Shown in pieces: positions 1 through 11,960 of a stretch of 64,000 bases of DNA. This DNA comes from Delphinus delphis (Eukaryota > Chordata > Mammalia > Artiodactyla > Delphinidae). The stretch covers positions 69,296,265 through 69,360,264 of the forward strand of contig NC_082695.1 in NCBI RefSeq assembly GCF_949987515.2, given 5' to 3'. Each line of letters begins with the position of its first letter. Positions within the stretch are counted from its first letter, which is position 1. The translations under genes were made by a program, and so were the position numbers. The notes beneath the pieces were generated by a model. The model saw only the letters and a program-made list of their open reading frames with translations. It did no database searches and had not been told where the DNA came from.

Positions 1-589
1 CCGGGAAAAGGGAGCTAGAGTGAGACATGACAGTCGTGTTCAAATGCTACCATTCCATAACAGAGAAAGAAATAGTGATAAGCACTTTTGCGGAAGTACA
101 GTTAGGACTAATACGCAAACATTCTACCTGCATGTAAGAAGGGCTCCTCTATAACTGGAGCAGTCCCAAAGTGGAATTATCTGCCTATGAGTAATAAATT
201 CCCCACTGCACAAGGTGCCAGCTGAAGGCAGACTGTCTCCCGCTGGAATGTTTGTAGAGGACATTCACCACCTACGGCAGCTCTCTCAGTTCTGAGGTTC
301 CATGCATCTGCGTTCTGAAGCTCACTTTGACATTCATGGATAAAGCTCACATCCTGTACATCATCCAAACTCTCAACCTCACTCTCAATCTACTCCCAAC
401 CTCCAGGACACACAAGCACCCACACCCACAAATCCATGTGCCAGTGATGAACAGAGGCAACGTCTACCCAGCTTTCTCCACTCCAACCCTACCGCTGCTC
501 TAATCTCAGATCCTGCTGAATGGTGGTAAAATACCTTTACACTTTCAGGTTTGAAGGCACTCCACAACTTTGCTGAAGCACAACAATGT
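1..589. other. Unassigned single-copy-looking DNA
   Basis: I recognise no repeat family, RNA gene or coding exon here. The two antisense frames of about 60 codons have no family-like composition and no start context worth noting. Confidence 0.4.
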
Positions 590-712
590 TCTTTATTTAT
601 TTAACAATATTTATTACTGAGAGCCTAGTATGCATCCAGCATGATCTGGACACTGGAGAGAAAAAGACAACAATCCCCATCTTGGTGAAGCTTACATTCT
701 TCTTAATAGACA
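590..712 (-). repeat. L2 LINE 3' end fragment, antisense
   Basis: The stretch reads as the reverse complement of the L2 3' end: an AATATTTATTACTGAG segment (tail side), then a CTAGTATGCATCCAGCA-type core, then GAAGCTTACATTCTTCTTA, which corresponds to the L2 'gaatgtaagctcc' motif. L2 is an extinct LINE spread before the mammalian radiation, so this is an old fossil with no coding capacity. Confidence 0.7.
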
Positions 713-1950
713 TCAAGTTGCTTAGGATAAGAACAGCCTCCTAAGTGTTTAACTCTGATGGACGTTTAGTGGTTGATGAATAAATATTCACTGACTTAAC
801 TTGACATGAGAAGAGCACATAGGATGAACGTATAGAAGCCTCAGGGGAAACACAGGGCTTACCCAAGACTTAGAGATAGTATTCTGCTCCTCGGCCCAGT
901 AAAAATCTCTGTTCAATGTCAGATGGTTGAGGAAATGCTCATTTTCGCCATTGTTCCTATAATTCAATGATAAACCAATGCACCGTGGCTCCGTGAATTT
1001 ACGATTAGTCGAATGCTCTGCCCCAAAGGGACTCTATGAGCCTTGGTGGAGCTTAACAAAATTGACTTCAACAAAATAAAAGGAGTGAGCAATATAGCCA
1101 ATAACACAGTCTATTAGCTGACATTAATTTATCATTTCAGGCACAGGGATAAAATTATTCACAATGGATACCTTTAAATTGGGGGAGAAGCCCAGGTAAC
1201 AAAATACGAATGCCACAAATCCTTCTACAATAAAAACACAGAAAACCCTCTCGGCAGCAATAGCTTTGGGGGAGTTGCCTTTAACTTGCTTCATGAGCCA
1301 CGAGAAAATGTTTCCAGTAAGCACCCATTCAAGACGTTACGCTGATTAGACCCGCATTTTAAGTCCTACTCAAACACTAGCCCTAAACCTCAGATTCGTT
1401 CTCAAAGGAAAATTAGGTATTTGTTTCACATACATCAGAGGCGGGGACTTCCAAAGGGAAATATGCATAAATTGTGTACATACGAGGATGAGAATCGCCA
1501 ACTCCAGGGGTAGCTCTCTGTCTATCCATTTCCTTCACGTGTAATAAATTTTGCTAACCTCTGCTTTCTTCTCCTTTCACCATTCTTTTTATATGGTTTC
1601 CAGTTAACTGCCTGCCACACAGAATCATGTAAAATTGTCAACAGAAAAAACATAAAAATGCATTTCCTCAAAGGCGTAAAATTATCAGAGAGGGGTTGAT
1701 AGGTGTGTCTGTGTGCTTGTCTGCATACCAATCAACATACTTATACATTTGGGAAAGGGGGAAAAGAAGAAGGAAGGACAACATAAATGTAGAAACTTCT
1801 GACTCTAAAGGTGATGCTAGTAAGAGGCCACATTGACAAACAGAAGCCCTGTTCAAAAAGGAACAATGGCCCCTTGCTGAAATGGAAAATCGGGGAAGAG
1901 GAGGCACTACGGCAGAAAACAGCCTGGGAATCTATCAGAAAATCCTTCTC
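713..1950. other. Unassigned DNA
   Basis: No repeat or gene was recognised. Several short overlapping frames exist on both strands at 1.5-2.0 kb. They overlap one another and extend into the L1 tail that follows, which argues against coding. Confidence 0.4.
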
Positions 1951-2043
1951 AGAAAGAGTGGATATATGTATATGTATAACTGATTCACTTTGCTGTACAG
2001 CAGAAACTAACACAACATATATACTATAATCCAAAAAAAAAAA
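1951..2043 (+). mobile_element. Very short 5'-truncated L1 3' end
   Basis: The L1 3' UTR end is recognisable from ATATGTATAACTGATTCACT, then TTGCTGTACAGCAGAAACTA, then an A-rich tail. The same text occurs near 56.04 kb and, in diverged form, in the L1 copies at 5.9 and 24.5 kb. Only about 90 bases remain, so the copy arrived heavily truncated. Confidence 0.8.
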
Positions 2044-2534
2044 TTTTTAAAAACTCCTTTTCTACTTAATATTTGGGAAACCTCAGATTTGGATAATTTA
2101 TTGCAACCTAGCTAAATGTTGAAACTAAACCCACAGTGGGGGGGGGAAAAAAGTAATAGCAAGATGACAAAACTGTTTCCTAAAAGTGAGAGTAAGAAAT
2201 AACTTTATTTACCTTTGGTGACTTTTCCTAAGTCACCCTGTATTATCCCAAATTAGTTCAAGAAAGTGAAATGGCCGGAGGGAGCTGTCATCTGGCCCCG
2301 TGGGCTTCCCCAGGGCAGGTGATTTTCTCATAAAATGGCAGCATCAGTGACTGACCTTTTCCAATATTAACATTAAAGTTTTGAATGCGGCAAACTTGTA
2401 AATAGAAACTGGGGGATGAATAGCATATATATTTATATGGAAAAGGAAGAGATGATGGAAAATATGAAGATAGCTCACTGTCTATAAACAAACACTCGAG
2501 AGAGAAGAAACAGTGAAACAGGGCAAAAAAAGAA

Positions 2535-2616
2535 AGCAACTAATTAGAAATTTCTAATTCTAATTACAAAGCAACTAATTAGAAATTAGAAAAAGCAACT
2601 AATTTTAATTAGAATA
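2535..2616. repeat. AT-rich local repeat, three units
   Basis: The motif AGCAACTAATT occurs three times (2535, 2570, 2594), embedded in TAATTAGAAATT sequence that is close to self-complementary. This looks like a local duplication of a palindromic AT-rich segment and not a dispersed repeat. Confidence 0.75.
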
Positions 2617-3078
2617 AGTCGTTTTTCTAGAGAAGGGCAAAAAAACACTCCTACTTGATAAGTTTTCAAATTCTGAGAAAGAGAAGAGCTTAATATAATT
2701 TGACGCTTATCTGAATGTTATGTTTAAGGCACTCTGCTAGGTGCCATTAGGATGTATAAAGAGGTTTTACATAAAATATGTCTTGAGGATTTTGCAACAT
2801 GGCAGTGGAAATTAGGCACACAGACAGATCCCACCTCATAAAAAGCACATCAACCCTAAAAGCTCAATTGTGAAATAGCTCTTTGAAACATGGAGGAATC
2901 CCCAGAGAAAAAAAGGTGGGAAAGGGTGAAGGAAACATTGCACTCCTTAATGTCTGCATTTTATGTATAAAAGTTTCAGGCTATAATGAATAAAAGGTAA
3001 TGAATAATGAATGAATAAAAGGTAAATTGTAAATTTATACTCTGAATCAATTAGAAATGTAAACTAGTAGTTACAACT

Positions 3079-3100
3079 CCCTAACCCTAATCCTAACCCT
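3079..3100. repeat. Short interstitial telomere-like repeat
   Basis: The stretch contains CCCTAACCCTAATCCTAACC, about three and a half units of the vertebrate telomere repeat (CCCTAA strand) with one imperfect unit. It is too short to bind shelterin strongly. Such short tracts can arise by telomerase-assisted break repair or by chance. Confidence 0.6.
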
Positions 3101-5569
3101 ATGCTAACTCGATGGGAATTTTCTTTAGAATCACATAAGATCGACGGACTTTTTTTCCTTTCAACCCCATGGTCATATGTTGGTTCAGTGTCTTCCAAGA
3201 CCACTGAGTACAACTCCAATATGGATTATAAAATGTTATCAAAAATGGATTTTATTTTAAAGTAGTGGTTTGCATTTCAGGTTTTAATTAGGAAATGTTG
3301 CTCCCTTCTCTACTCACAAGCAAGAAGTATGAAACTCCCCTCAAATTTCCAAAGTGAAGTTAACAGTAAACGGAAGAATTTATCCCCCAAAACTCTTCAG
3401 CCTATAGTGATGAAGAGAAGGAAAGTGAAGGAGCTGGTTTTGCAGCTGAGTGTACAGTAAGAAGTCAGCCTGCACCTCCCAAGCTGTGACCAGAAAGAAA
3501 AACCCAGAGAGGCTCTAGATTAAGAAAGATGAGAACCTACATCAGTGATATTATTTCCCAATAGAGAGATTTTAGAAATTTCTTATTCCAACTTTATCTA
3601 CCCCCTGCCGCCCAAGTTTCACTGCTGACAAATGCTACAGAACAACCCCAGGGACAAGATATTGATTAGTTTAAAGCTACAACTGTGTTTCTTCCTTGTG
3701 GAACTGACATCTGATGTACATGTGTTTTGATATTTAAAGTGGATATTCCTCTTTTATTAAAAATAATAGTAACAAATAGTATTGGAATGAATACAGTGAG
3801 GTTAGAGACAAACTGAGTTGTGCTGATGTAATATCGATTGTACACAGTGCCCTGAGAATTTATTTGTAATCTGGTAGTTTCGTTTTAAATGAGGAGACAT
3901 TTTTACCAGATCTATCTATCCACATGCCTAGAATGCAACACTCAAGTGATCACAAGGCCACTACTTGCCCGTATGGTGATTCTGTGTCCTTAAGAAAAGT
4001 GACACTTTTGTGACACAAGACATTTTATGTCTATCTGTAGGGAAATTATAGCAAATTGATGCTGGTAGAACAAGATTTTTTTCTCACAGTTTTAATTTGT
4101 TATGTATCAATAATGTCTAGGGTGCGCGTGGCTCCTCCTTAGAGGTGGTGCCACTGTGGTGCACAAATGGCACAGTACAAGCCACAGTCATTTGTGGGAG
4201 AGAAACTAGAACGGAAACATTAGCATACGTCACAGTCAGCAACAGAAGTCCCCGCACCAAGAGCTGTCATAAGAGTATCTAGCATTTTTAGTTTGGGATT
4301 TCAGCTAATCTCTTCATCAGACTCTTGAAGAAACAACCAACAAATATTGCATAGGACACACAGATTACTTGATTGTTCAGTATAAACTGGACTGGAAAGG
4401 AGCAAAAGAGGAATCAGTAAGGAGGCTGTAGCATTAAACCAGCTAAGAGATGATGATGGCTTTGGGGAAGGAGTGAATGATTTGGCCACAAGGAAACTGG
4501 TCTTGCCCAATGGGCCTCTTTGCCCAAAGTATTTCTGCCTTCCACGGCACTTTTGCTTCCACGCTGAATGTATCTATTCCCCCAAATCCACAATATTGCC
4601 CTTAGTAGTCAAGATAGAGGTTGGAGGCCTTAGAGTTCAGTAAAGCTAGGGGAAAACAGATACATCAACTGTTTCCATGTATCACTAATTACAATGGGTG
4701 CTTATAAGCTGACTCCATAAAGACACCTGAAAAGATAATTGGAAGAAATATATGAATGGAAAGGAACAAGCACTTGTGTAAAATAAAAGTACACTTAAGT
4801 TACACCGTCTGTGCAATAGATAAACTTCTAGAATTAAGCTTAATCTTTGTGATTGAAGTGTTTATTGGATCTATGGCAATACAGATCAACCATGAAGAAG
4901 CTGACTTTGTACTTCTGCAACTGGAATAATCAGTTGTCACAGATTGCTACCGAGTTGACTTAAAAAAACCCAGAGCAGCCAGAAATACGAATGAATGTGC
5001 GGCAACAAACCTCAGCCTTGTAATTGCTTAATTGAGAGTTTAGGATATGATCACCTTGGTCATGTCACAGAAACACTGTGAGACTGGAGAAAGAAGAGCG
5101 AGATCAATTCTGATAAAAGCAAATAACTGGTATAAATTTACTTTCAAAAATATAAAGTAGTATGTAGAAGTTAGTACAGAAAAAATGGGTTCAACTAAAA
5201 AGCACCTTGTTTCTCTTGCATAAATGCAGGGAAGCCAGGGCTTGTATGTTGGCTTATCATCAGGTACCAGGATGTTTGTTTTCTGCTGCTGATCCCTGGA
5301 ACATGACTCGTATCCTCGGAGTGCAACATAGTGAACATAGTATCCTATCAGTGTTGCAAGCAGGGGGATCAAGAAAAAAGGGGAAGAAAGGCAAAGGACA
5401 TGTACCAACAGTCTTTTAAGAAATTTCTTCAATGCCATCACAAAACAGTTCTACGAGACCCCACTGGTTGCATGGCCACATCTAACTACAAGAGATGCTC
5501 AGATCTTCATCCTATGGGTCTGGTCAAAATCAGAGCCTCTATCAACACAAAAGAAGGGAAGATTGTAGA

Positions 5570-6000
5570 GTCTAGAGTGAAGTAAGTCAGAAAGAGAAAA
5601 ATACCATATGCTAACACATATATATGGAATCTAAAAAAAGGTACTGATGAACCTAGTGGCAGGGCAGGAATAACGACACAGACATAGAAAATGGACTTAA
5701 GGGCCCGGGGTGGGGAGGGGGAAGCTGGGGCAAAGTGAGAGAAGCATCGACATATATACACTACCGAATGTAAAGCAGTTAGCTAGTGGGAAGCAGCAGC
5801 ATAGCACAGGGAGGTCAGCCCGGTGCACAGCGATGACCTAGAGGGGTCGGATAGGGAGGGTGGGAGGGAGGCTCAAGAGGGAGGGGATATGGGGAGATGT
5901 GTATGCATGTGGCTGATTCACTTTGTTGTACACCAGAAACTAGCACGGTAATGTGAAGCAATTATACTCCAATAAAGATGTATTAAAAAAAACAAAAACA
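5570..6000 (+). mobile_element. 5'-truncated L1, 3' end with 3' UTR
   Basis: The copy begins in the last codons of L1 ORF2 (AGTGAAGTAAGTCAGAAAGAG), passes through CTAACACATATATATGGAAT, and enters the GC-richer 3' UTR (GGGAGGGTGGGAGGGAGGCT). It ends in CAATTATACTCCAATAAAGA and an A-rich tail. The copy at 23.88-24.59 kb matches it closely along its length, so both belong to one cetartiodactyl L1 lineage. There is no intact ORF. I could not define a clear target-site duplication. Confidence 0.9.
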
Positions 6001-6590
6001 ATTGGCATTTCTGCCACCAAAAGTTACAATTAAAATGGTTGTTGAGCTAGAAAGCTTGCCATAAGCTCCTTAGAGGAGTCTAAAGGTTGTGGAATTTGTA
6101 CATTGCACTAAAACCCCCCAGCTGGGAGGTTTCTGAAGACAGAAATCCAGCCAGAAATCTGCTGGCCAATGTGTTGTCCTGCCCAAGGGATGTGTCCCAG
6201 CAAAATGTTGCTTCTCTGCCACCCTCCCCAGGACAAAAACCCACAAAGACTGAAAGCCATGGGGCTCATCGGGGGATTGTCCAACCCGAGATGGTGCCTT
6301 TCCCTAATTCATCTTTTCCTAAGTCATACAAAGGCATTACCCTGATAAACCCCACTGTCTAGACAAAAATCTGGACCTAGAGTGAGTATCATTTCATTTC
6401 ACCGTCATCAAACAACAGAAAACTTTCCTTAGCAATGTTTGTTGTGTGTAAAACTCTGAGGGGGAAAAAATGTTTAACTGGGGAAAATATACTATCAGTG
6501 TATACACAGTAACAAAGCAACAACAGAGGATTCAAAAGTTTTGTATCCTTGCTTTTACTCATTGAGAATTAAGTACTGAGGAAGTTAAAT
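6001..6590. other. Unassigned DNA
   Basis: This includes a 91-codon plus-strand frame (6087-6362) rich in proline and serine, with no recognisable domain. There is no acceptor or donor pair convincing enough to call an exon. Confidence 0.35.
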
Positions 6591-6815
6591 ACAGTGATTA
6601 GAGACAATGGATCCTGGAGCCAGATTCCTTGGGTTGCATTCCGGCTCTGACTTCCTAGCTGCATAACTTTGGGTGAGTTAGTTAAATTCTAGGGGCCTCA
6701 GTTTATTAACTGTAAACAGAGTAATAATAGTATATGCCACAAATTTTCAGAGATTAAATATATCCATGTCAAGCGCTTAGAACACAAAGCATGCAATAAA
6801 TGTTAGATGCTATTT
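6591..6815 (+). repeat. MIR SINE
   Basis: MIR signature elements appear in order: CCTGGAGCCAGATTCCTTGG near the tRNA-like head, a core with CTAGCTGCATAACTTTGGG, GGCCTCAGTTTATTAACTGT, and an L2-type tail (CATGCAATAAATGTTAGATG). Nearly complete, old copy. Confidence 0.88.
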
Positions 6816-7174
6816 GGACACACAATCAAGCACTATCAACACTTGAATAACCAAATTTTCCAAATAAGTGGCATTTTTAAGAACAGAAATGGAAGTAACA
6901 GTGAACAAAAGACACAAATTCTTCTTCCACAGCTGCCTGCATAAAGACTTCTGACAACAAGAATAAACAGCTTCAGAATGCTCTTTTGACTCAGTTTAGT
7001 TAATTACAGATATTTAGGGCCATTAACTTGAGATGCCATAGCTTTTCAGCATCAAGTTTCCTTGAATTTTACCTCTGTTTCAACTAAAAGACTCAAAAAC
7101 AAAAAATCACAAGAGACCATGTTCCCTTCTTCTCAAAAGAAATACAAAAGAAACTTCTAAAAACACAAGACAAG

Positions 7175-7500
7175 TTGATCGTTCTCGTGAAAATAACGTG
7201 TGTGCAAAATCATACATCCAACATTCCGCTTTTGGTCCCTATTCTAGATAAAACACTTGTTAAAAAAAGGCACAAATGTATTATGTACAAAGCATTAATC
7301 ACAATATTTTGCATATTTTATTATGGGAAATTTGAAATATTAAAGTGGACAGAATAGGCTAATGAATCCCCATGTACCCACCCCTCAGCTGTTATCAACT
7401 AATGGCCAATCTTAATTTTTCTCAAGTCCCACCTACTTGCTCTCTCCAATAAGAAATATTTTAGAGCAGCTCACGGACAGACATTATATCATTCTTGTCA
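7175..7500. repeat. Probable old LINE 3' fragment plus unassigned flank
   Basis: The part from about 7330 (GAATCCCCATGTACCCACCC, then ATGGCCAATCTTAATTTTTC) resembles an old, widespread mammalian LINE 3' segment. I cannot name the subfamily or fix its orientation. Confidence 0.4.
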
Positions 7501-10500
7501 CATTATTTTAACAGATTTACTGAAACATAACTGACATAAAATCAATTGCATATGTATAAAATGTACAGTTTGGTAAGTTTTAACATAGGTATACACTCCT
7601 GGAATTATCACCACAATCAAGATAACGAACACATCCATCACGCCCAAAAGTACCCTTATGCCTAGCAGTAATTTCTTCCTCTCAACCCTCCTGCTCTCCC
7701 AACCAGGCAACCACTGACCTATTTTCTATCACTTTAGATTAATTATCAGAGTTTTATATCAGTGGAATCCTATGATATGTACTTTTTTTGGTCTATATTA
7801 CATCACTCAGCCTAATTATTTTGAGATTCATCTATATTGTTGTTTATATCAATGAGTTGTTTAACTACTTACCTGTTGATGGACACCTGGGTTGTTTCCA
7901 GGTTGAGGATATTACAAATTAAGCTGCTATGAATACCCATCTACAATTCTCTGTAGAGACCCATTCTTTCATTACTCTTGGGGAAATATCTAGGAATGAA
8001 ATATCTGGGTCATATGGTAGATACGTGTTTAACTTTTTAAAATTCCAAAACTCTTTTTCCAAAGTGGTTGTACCATTTTTTATTTCTACCAGCAATGTAT
8101 AAGATTTCCAGTGGGCCTCCTGCCTTAAAAATACATGGTATTATCAATCTTTTTAAGTTTTAGCATTTTAATAGTTGTTTGGTGGTAGTTCGATGTGGTT
8201 TTATATTTCATTTCTCTAATGACACATAGTGTTGAGAATCTCTTCTTGTCCTTTATTGCCGTCCATATACCTTCCTTGGTGAAGCATCTGTTCAAATCTT
8301 TTATCCATTTCTTTAATTAGTTTTTTTTTCAGTTTTAAAAGTTCCTTATCTATTGAGGATATAATTCCTTTATCAGACGTGTGATTTGTTATATATTTTC
8401 TATCAGTTTATGAAATTTTTTGTTGTTCTCTTAAAGGTCTTTCAAACAGTAGAAGCTCTAAATGTTGATGAAATCTAATTCACTATCTTTTTCTTTTAAG
8501 GATTGTGCTTTCAGTGTCATATCTAGGAAATCTTTCCCTATCCTTGAAGTTACAAAGGTTTTTCTCCTATAATTTCTTCTAGAGGTTTTATAGTTTTAGG
8601 TTTTACTTTGAATCTGTAATGCATTTAGAGTTAACTTCTGTATAGGATGTGAGTTCAATTTTTACTTATAAATATCCAATTTGTTGAAAATGTCTTTTCT
8701 CCACTGAATTGCTTTTGCATTGTTACTAAAAATTGACCATATATGTGTGGGTCTATTTCTAGACTCTTCTGTTCTACTGTTCTACTCCTTATTCTTGACA
8801 CTGATACCACACTGCTGAAGCTACGTAATATAAGTCTTCAATCTTTGTTCTTTTTTTTCCCCCAAAGTTGTCTTGGCTAGTCTAGGTTCTCTGATTTCCA
8901 CATGAATTTTAGAGTTACCATGTCTACTTTTTAAAGCATCTGTTGATATTTAGATTGGGACTGCACTAAATCTGTGATCAATTTAGAAAGAATCACACCT
9001 TAAAAATTGAGTTGAGTTTTCCAACCCATGAATACCGTTTATCTCCCCATTTATTTCAGGTCTTTTTAAATTTCACTCAGGAATGTTTTGTAGTTTTCAG
9101 TGCACAAGTCTTAAACAAATTTTGTGAAATTTATCCCCAAGTATTTCATATTTTTGATATTTTAAACAGTACTGTTCTTTTAAGATCAATTTCCCAGTTT
9201 TTACGTTACTACCACTATTTTTTGTTGAGATATAATTGACATAAAACATTATATTAGTTTCAGGTGTACAACACAATGATTCTCATTCTTAGTTGCTAAC
9301 ATATAGAAGTACAATTAATCTTTATATTGGTCATGTATCCCACAGATTTGACTAAACTCACTTAGTTATAGAAACTTTTTTGGTGATTCTAAAGGGTTTT
9401 CCAATTTGATAATCACTGTCATCTGCAAATAAAGAGTTTTACTTCCTTCCTTCCAAACAGAATCCCTTTCATTTCTTCTCTTTTTATTACTGCTCTGGTT
9501 AGAACCTTCAATACGATGATAAGTAAAAGTGATGAGAGTGGCCATTTTTGCCTTGTTTCTGATGTGGGGCAGAGGGGTTTGGACATTCCATCTTTCACCA
9601 TTAAATACGATAGTAGCTATAGGTTTTTCATACATGTGAGTGAATTTTTTAACTCAAACACTGTAGCTTTTATCTCTAGAAGTTTTATTCTGGTCTTTTT
9701 CATATCTTCCATTTCTCTACTTAACATGTTAGTTTCCTGAACATTTGGAATACTGTTTTAATAACTTTTAATGCCCTTGACTACTGATTCTATCATGTAT
9801 CATTTCTGAGTTAGTTTCATTAGACTGATTTTTCTCTTCAGTAGGGGTTATATTTTTCTACTTCTTTGTATGCCTAAAACTTTTTGATTGGGTGCCGGAC
9901 ATAGAACATTTTACCTTATTTGATGCCAGATATCTTTCTAGTCCTATATATATTCTTGAAATTTGCTCTCACACACGGTTACGTTACTTGGGAAGAATTT
10001 GATGCTGTTGAATCTTGCTTTTAAGTTTTATTTGTGAGAATCGGACCTGCACTTAGTCTAGGGCTAATTTTTTCCCAATACTGAGGTAAGACCCTTTGTA
10101 GAATTCTATCCAGTGCCCTGTGAAATATCACATTTTCCACTCTGGCAGTTGGGAAGAAGCACTATTCTGGAACCAACATGAACTCTAGACACTGTTCCCT
10201 CCAACACTGTGCAGTGGTTCTTGCCCCTGCCTCAGTGGGTTTCCTCACAAGCATGCACTGATCAGTACTCAACCGAGAACTCAAAGGACACACTCCTCTC
10301 ATCTCAGGATTGCTCTTTGTGCAGCTCTCTTCTCCTTTATTCTGCTCTGCAAACCCTGGCCACATTGCTTTCCCCAGACTCAGGAAAATTACTCTGGGAG
10401 ACAAGTTCTCCCAGGCTTCCCCATTCCTGCACTGAGGCCTGGTAACTTTCCTTAGGCATAAGCTGCTGCAATCATTAAGTTCACCTCATTTGTTTCCCAT

Positions 10501-10615
10501 CCTCCAGGGATCACTGTCTTTTGTTGCCTATTGCCTGACGTCCAATGTCTTGAAAGCCATTGTTACGTATACTTTGTCCAGTTTTTCAGTTGTTACAGGT
10601 GGGAAGGTGAATCCA
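7501..10615 (-). mobile_element. Antisense L1M-type element with large internal deletion
   Basis: Reading rightward on the plus strand, the element runs backwards. First comes a 3' UTR (ACATAACTGACATAAAATCA), then the reverse complement of the ORF2 tail (GTTGATGGACACCTGGGTTG, TATCTGGGTCATATGGTAGA). This continues into the reverse transcriptase region (CATCTGCAAATAAAGAGTTT, AGTGATGAGAGTGGCCATTT) up to about 9640. After that the text resembles the 5' UTR of old L1M elements (CTTTTTGATTGGGTGCCGGA, ATTTTACCTTATTTGATGCC, CTAGGGCTAATTTTTTCCCA). The front of ORF2 and all of ORF1 are absent. All frames are broken by stops. Confidence 0.8.
9220..9283 (-). mobile_element. Short L1 3' stub nested in the older L1
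   Basis: The run TTTTTTGTTGAGATATAATTGACATAAAAC (given here in part: GAGATATAATTGACATAAAA), followed by TTTCAGGTGTACAACACAAT, is the reverse complement of an L1 3' UTR end. It interrupts the ORF2 antisense text of the host L1, which resumes at TAACATATAGAAGTACAATT. It therefore inserted later than its host. Confidence 0.75.
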
Positions 10616-10624
10616 ATTCTCCCC

Positions 10625-10735
10625 ATTACTTGATTTTGACCAGAAACAGAACTACGACAATATTTTTAATAGCAAAACACTGGAGGCAAACTAAATCCCT
10701 TCAAGAGAAATGGTTAGATGATTTACGGTAAGAAA
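10625..10735 (+). repeat. Small L1 ORF2-tail fragment
   Basis: AGCAAAACACTGGAGGCAAA, followed by GAGAAATGGTTAGATGATTT, corresponds to the L1 ORF2 3' passage that usually encodes 'NWKQPKCPSIDEWIN'-like text, here much diverged. Orientation is opposite to the L1 just before it. Confidence 0.5.
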
Positions 10736-11020
10736 ATGTATATGTTGTCTTTGCCGAGTTGGCTTTTTTCAAAGGTAGCTTAGTGTCAACGTCCTCCAGT
10801 GAAAGACCTCTGGAACACACCTATAGTTGAACAAGCTGGGTGATTTCTTGTAGAAACAAAGAAGATAGCACACCATAGGGAATCATGGGACATCTCCATA
10901 AGAGGCTGTTAGAAATGACCTAATGTAGAATTTGGGCTCGTGTTAGGGATTCACTGGAGGATTCAGAGAAGCTAGCTTAACTCCAGACTGGATGCTGTCA
11001 GAAAGTAAAGATAATCACAT
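10736..11020. other. Unassigned DNA between two L1 pieces
   Basis: No family was recognised. Its position between two L1 segments and its lack of coding character suggest it may be an unplaced LTR or the remains of L1. Confidence 0.3.
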
Positions 11021-11162
11021 CTGTCAGATCAGCTACCATCAAAATGAACACAAACAACAAATGCTGACAAGGATGTGGAGAAAAGGAAACTGTTGGTGGG
11101 AATGTAAATTGGTGCAGCCCCTGTGGAAAACAGTATGGAGGTTTCTCAAAAAACTAAAGGTA

Positions 11163-11378
11163 GGGCTTCCCTGGTGGCGCAGTGGTTGAGAGTCCGCCTG
11201 CCGATGCAGGGGACACGGGTTTGTGCCCCAGTCCAGGAAGATCCCACATGCCGCAGAGCGGCTGGGCCTGTGAGCCATGGCCACTGAGCCTGTGCGTCCA
11301 GAGCCTGTGCTCCACAACGGGAGAGGCCACAACAGTGAGAGGCCTGCGTACCACCAAAAAAATAAATAAATAAAAATA
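11163..11378 (+). mobile_element. CHR-SINE, short cetacean form
   Basis: A tRNA-derived SINE with head GGGCTTCCCTGGTGGCGCAG. It holds a box A-like stretch (TGGCGCAGTGG) and a box B-like stretch (GGGTTTGTGCCCC) for RNA polymerase III. The cetacean body and an AAATA-rich tail follow. The target-site duplication AAAAAACTAAAGGTA is perfect over 15 bp (11148-11162 and 11379-11393) and lies inside L1 sequence, proving insertion into that L1. Confidence 0.95.
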
Positions 11379-11960
11379 AAAAAACTAAAGGTAGAACTAC
11401 CTTATGACTCAGCAATTCCACTCCTGGGTATATATTCAAAAAGAAAAAACTAATTTGAAAAGATACATACATCCCAATGTTCACAGCAGTGTTATTTACA
11501 ATTGCCAAGATAAGGAGACAACCTAAGTGCCCATCAACAGATGAATGGATAAAGAAGATGTTGTGTGTGTGTATATATACAATGGAATACTACTCAGCCA
11601 TAAAAAAGAACAAAATTTTGCCATTTGCAGCAACATGGATGAACTTGGAGAGCACTATGCTAAGTGAAACAAGACAGAGAAAGACAAATACTGTATGATA
11701 CTGCTTACATGTGGAATCTAAAAATACAACAAACTAGTGAATATAACAAAAAGAAACAGATTCACAGATATAGAGAACAAACTAGTGGTTTCCAGTGGGG
11801 AGAGGGAAGAGGAAAAGGGAAATATAGGAGTAGGGCATTAAGAGGCACAAACTATTACATATAAAATAAGCTACAAGGATATATTGTACAACATGGGGAA
11901 TACAGCTGATAATTTACAGTGCCAATAAGTGGAGTATAACATTTAAAAATTGTGAACCTT

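Larger units (their letters stand above)
2044..5569. other. Unassigned AT-rich DNA with small local repeats
   Basis: Apart from the two small repeats listed separately, I see no known transposon or gene. A weak L2-like piece may sit near 2730-2770 (GGCACTCTGCTAGGTGCCAT). An antisense frame of 133 codons (5040-5441) contains a stretch flanked by splice-like signals, discussed in the findings. It resembles no protein I know. Confidence 0.35.

Noticed and set aside
11163..11260. tRNA gene at the CHR-SINE heads
   Set aside because: Box A-like and box B-like elements are present because the SINE descends from a tRNA, but no cloverleaf with acceptor stem and anticodon arm can form, and the sequence recurs with target-site duplications.
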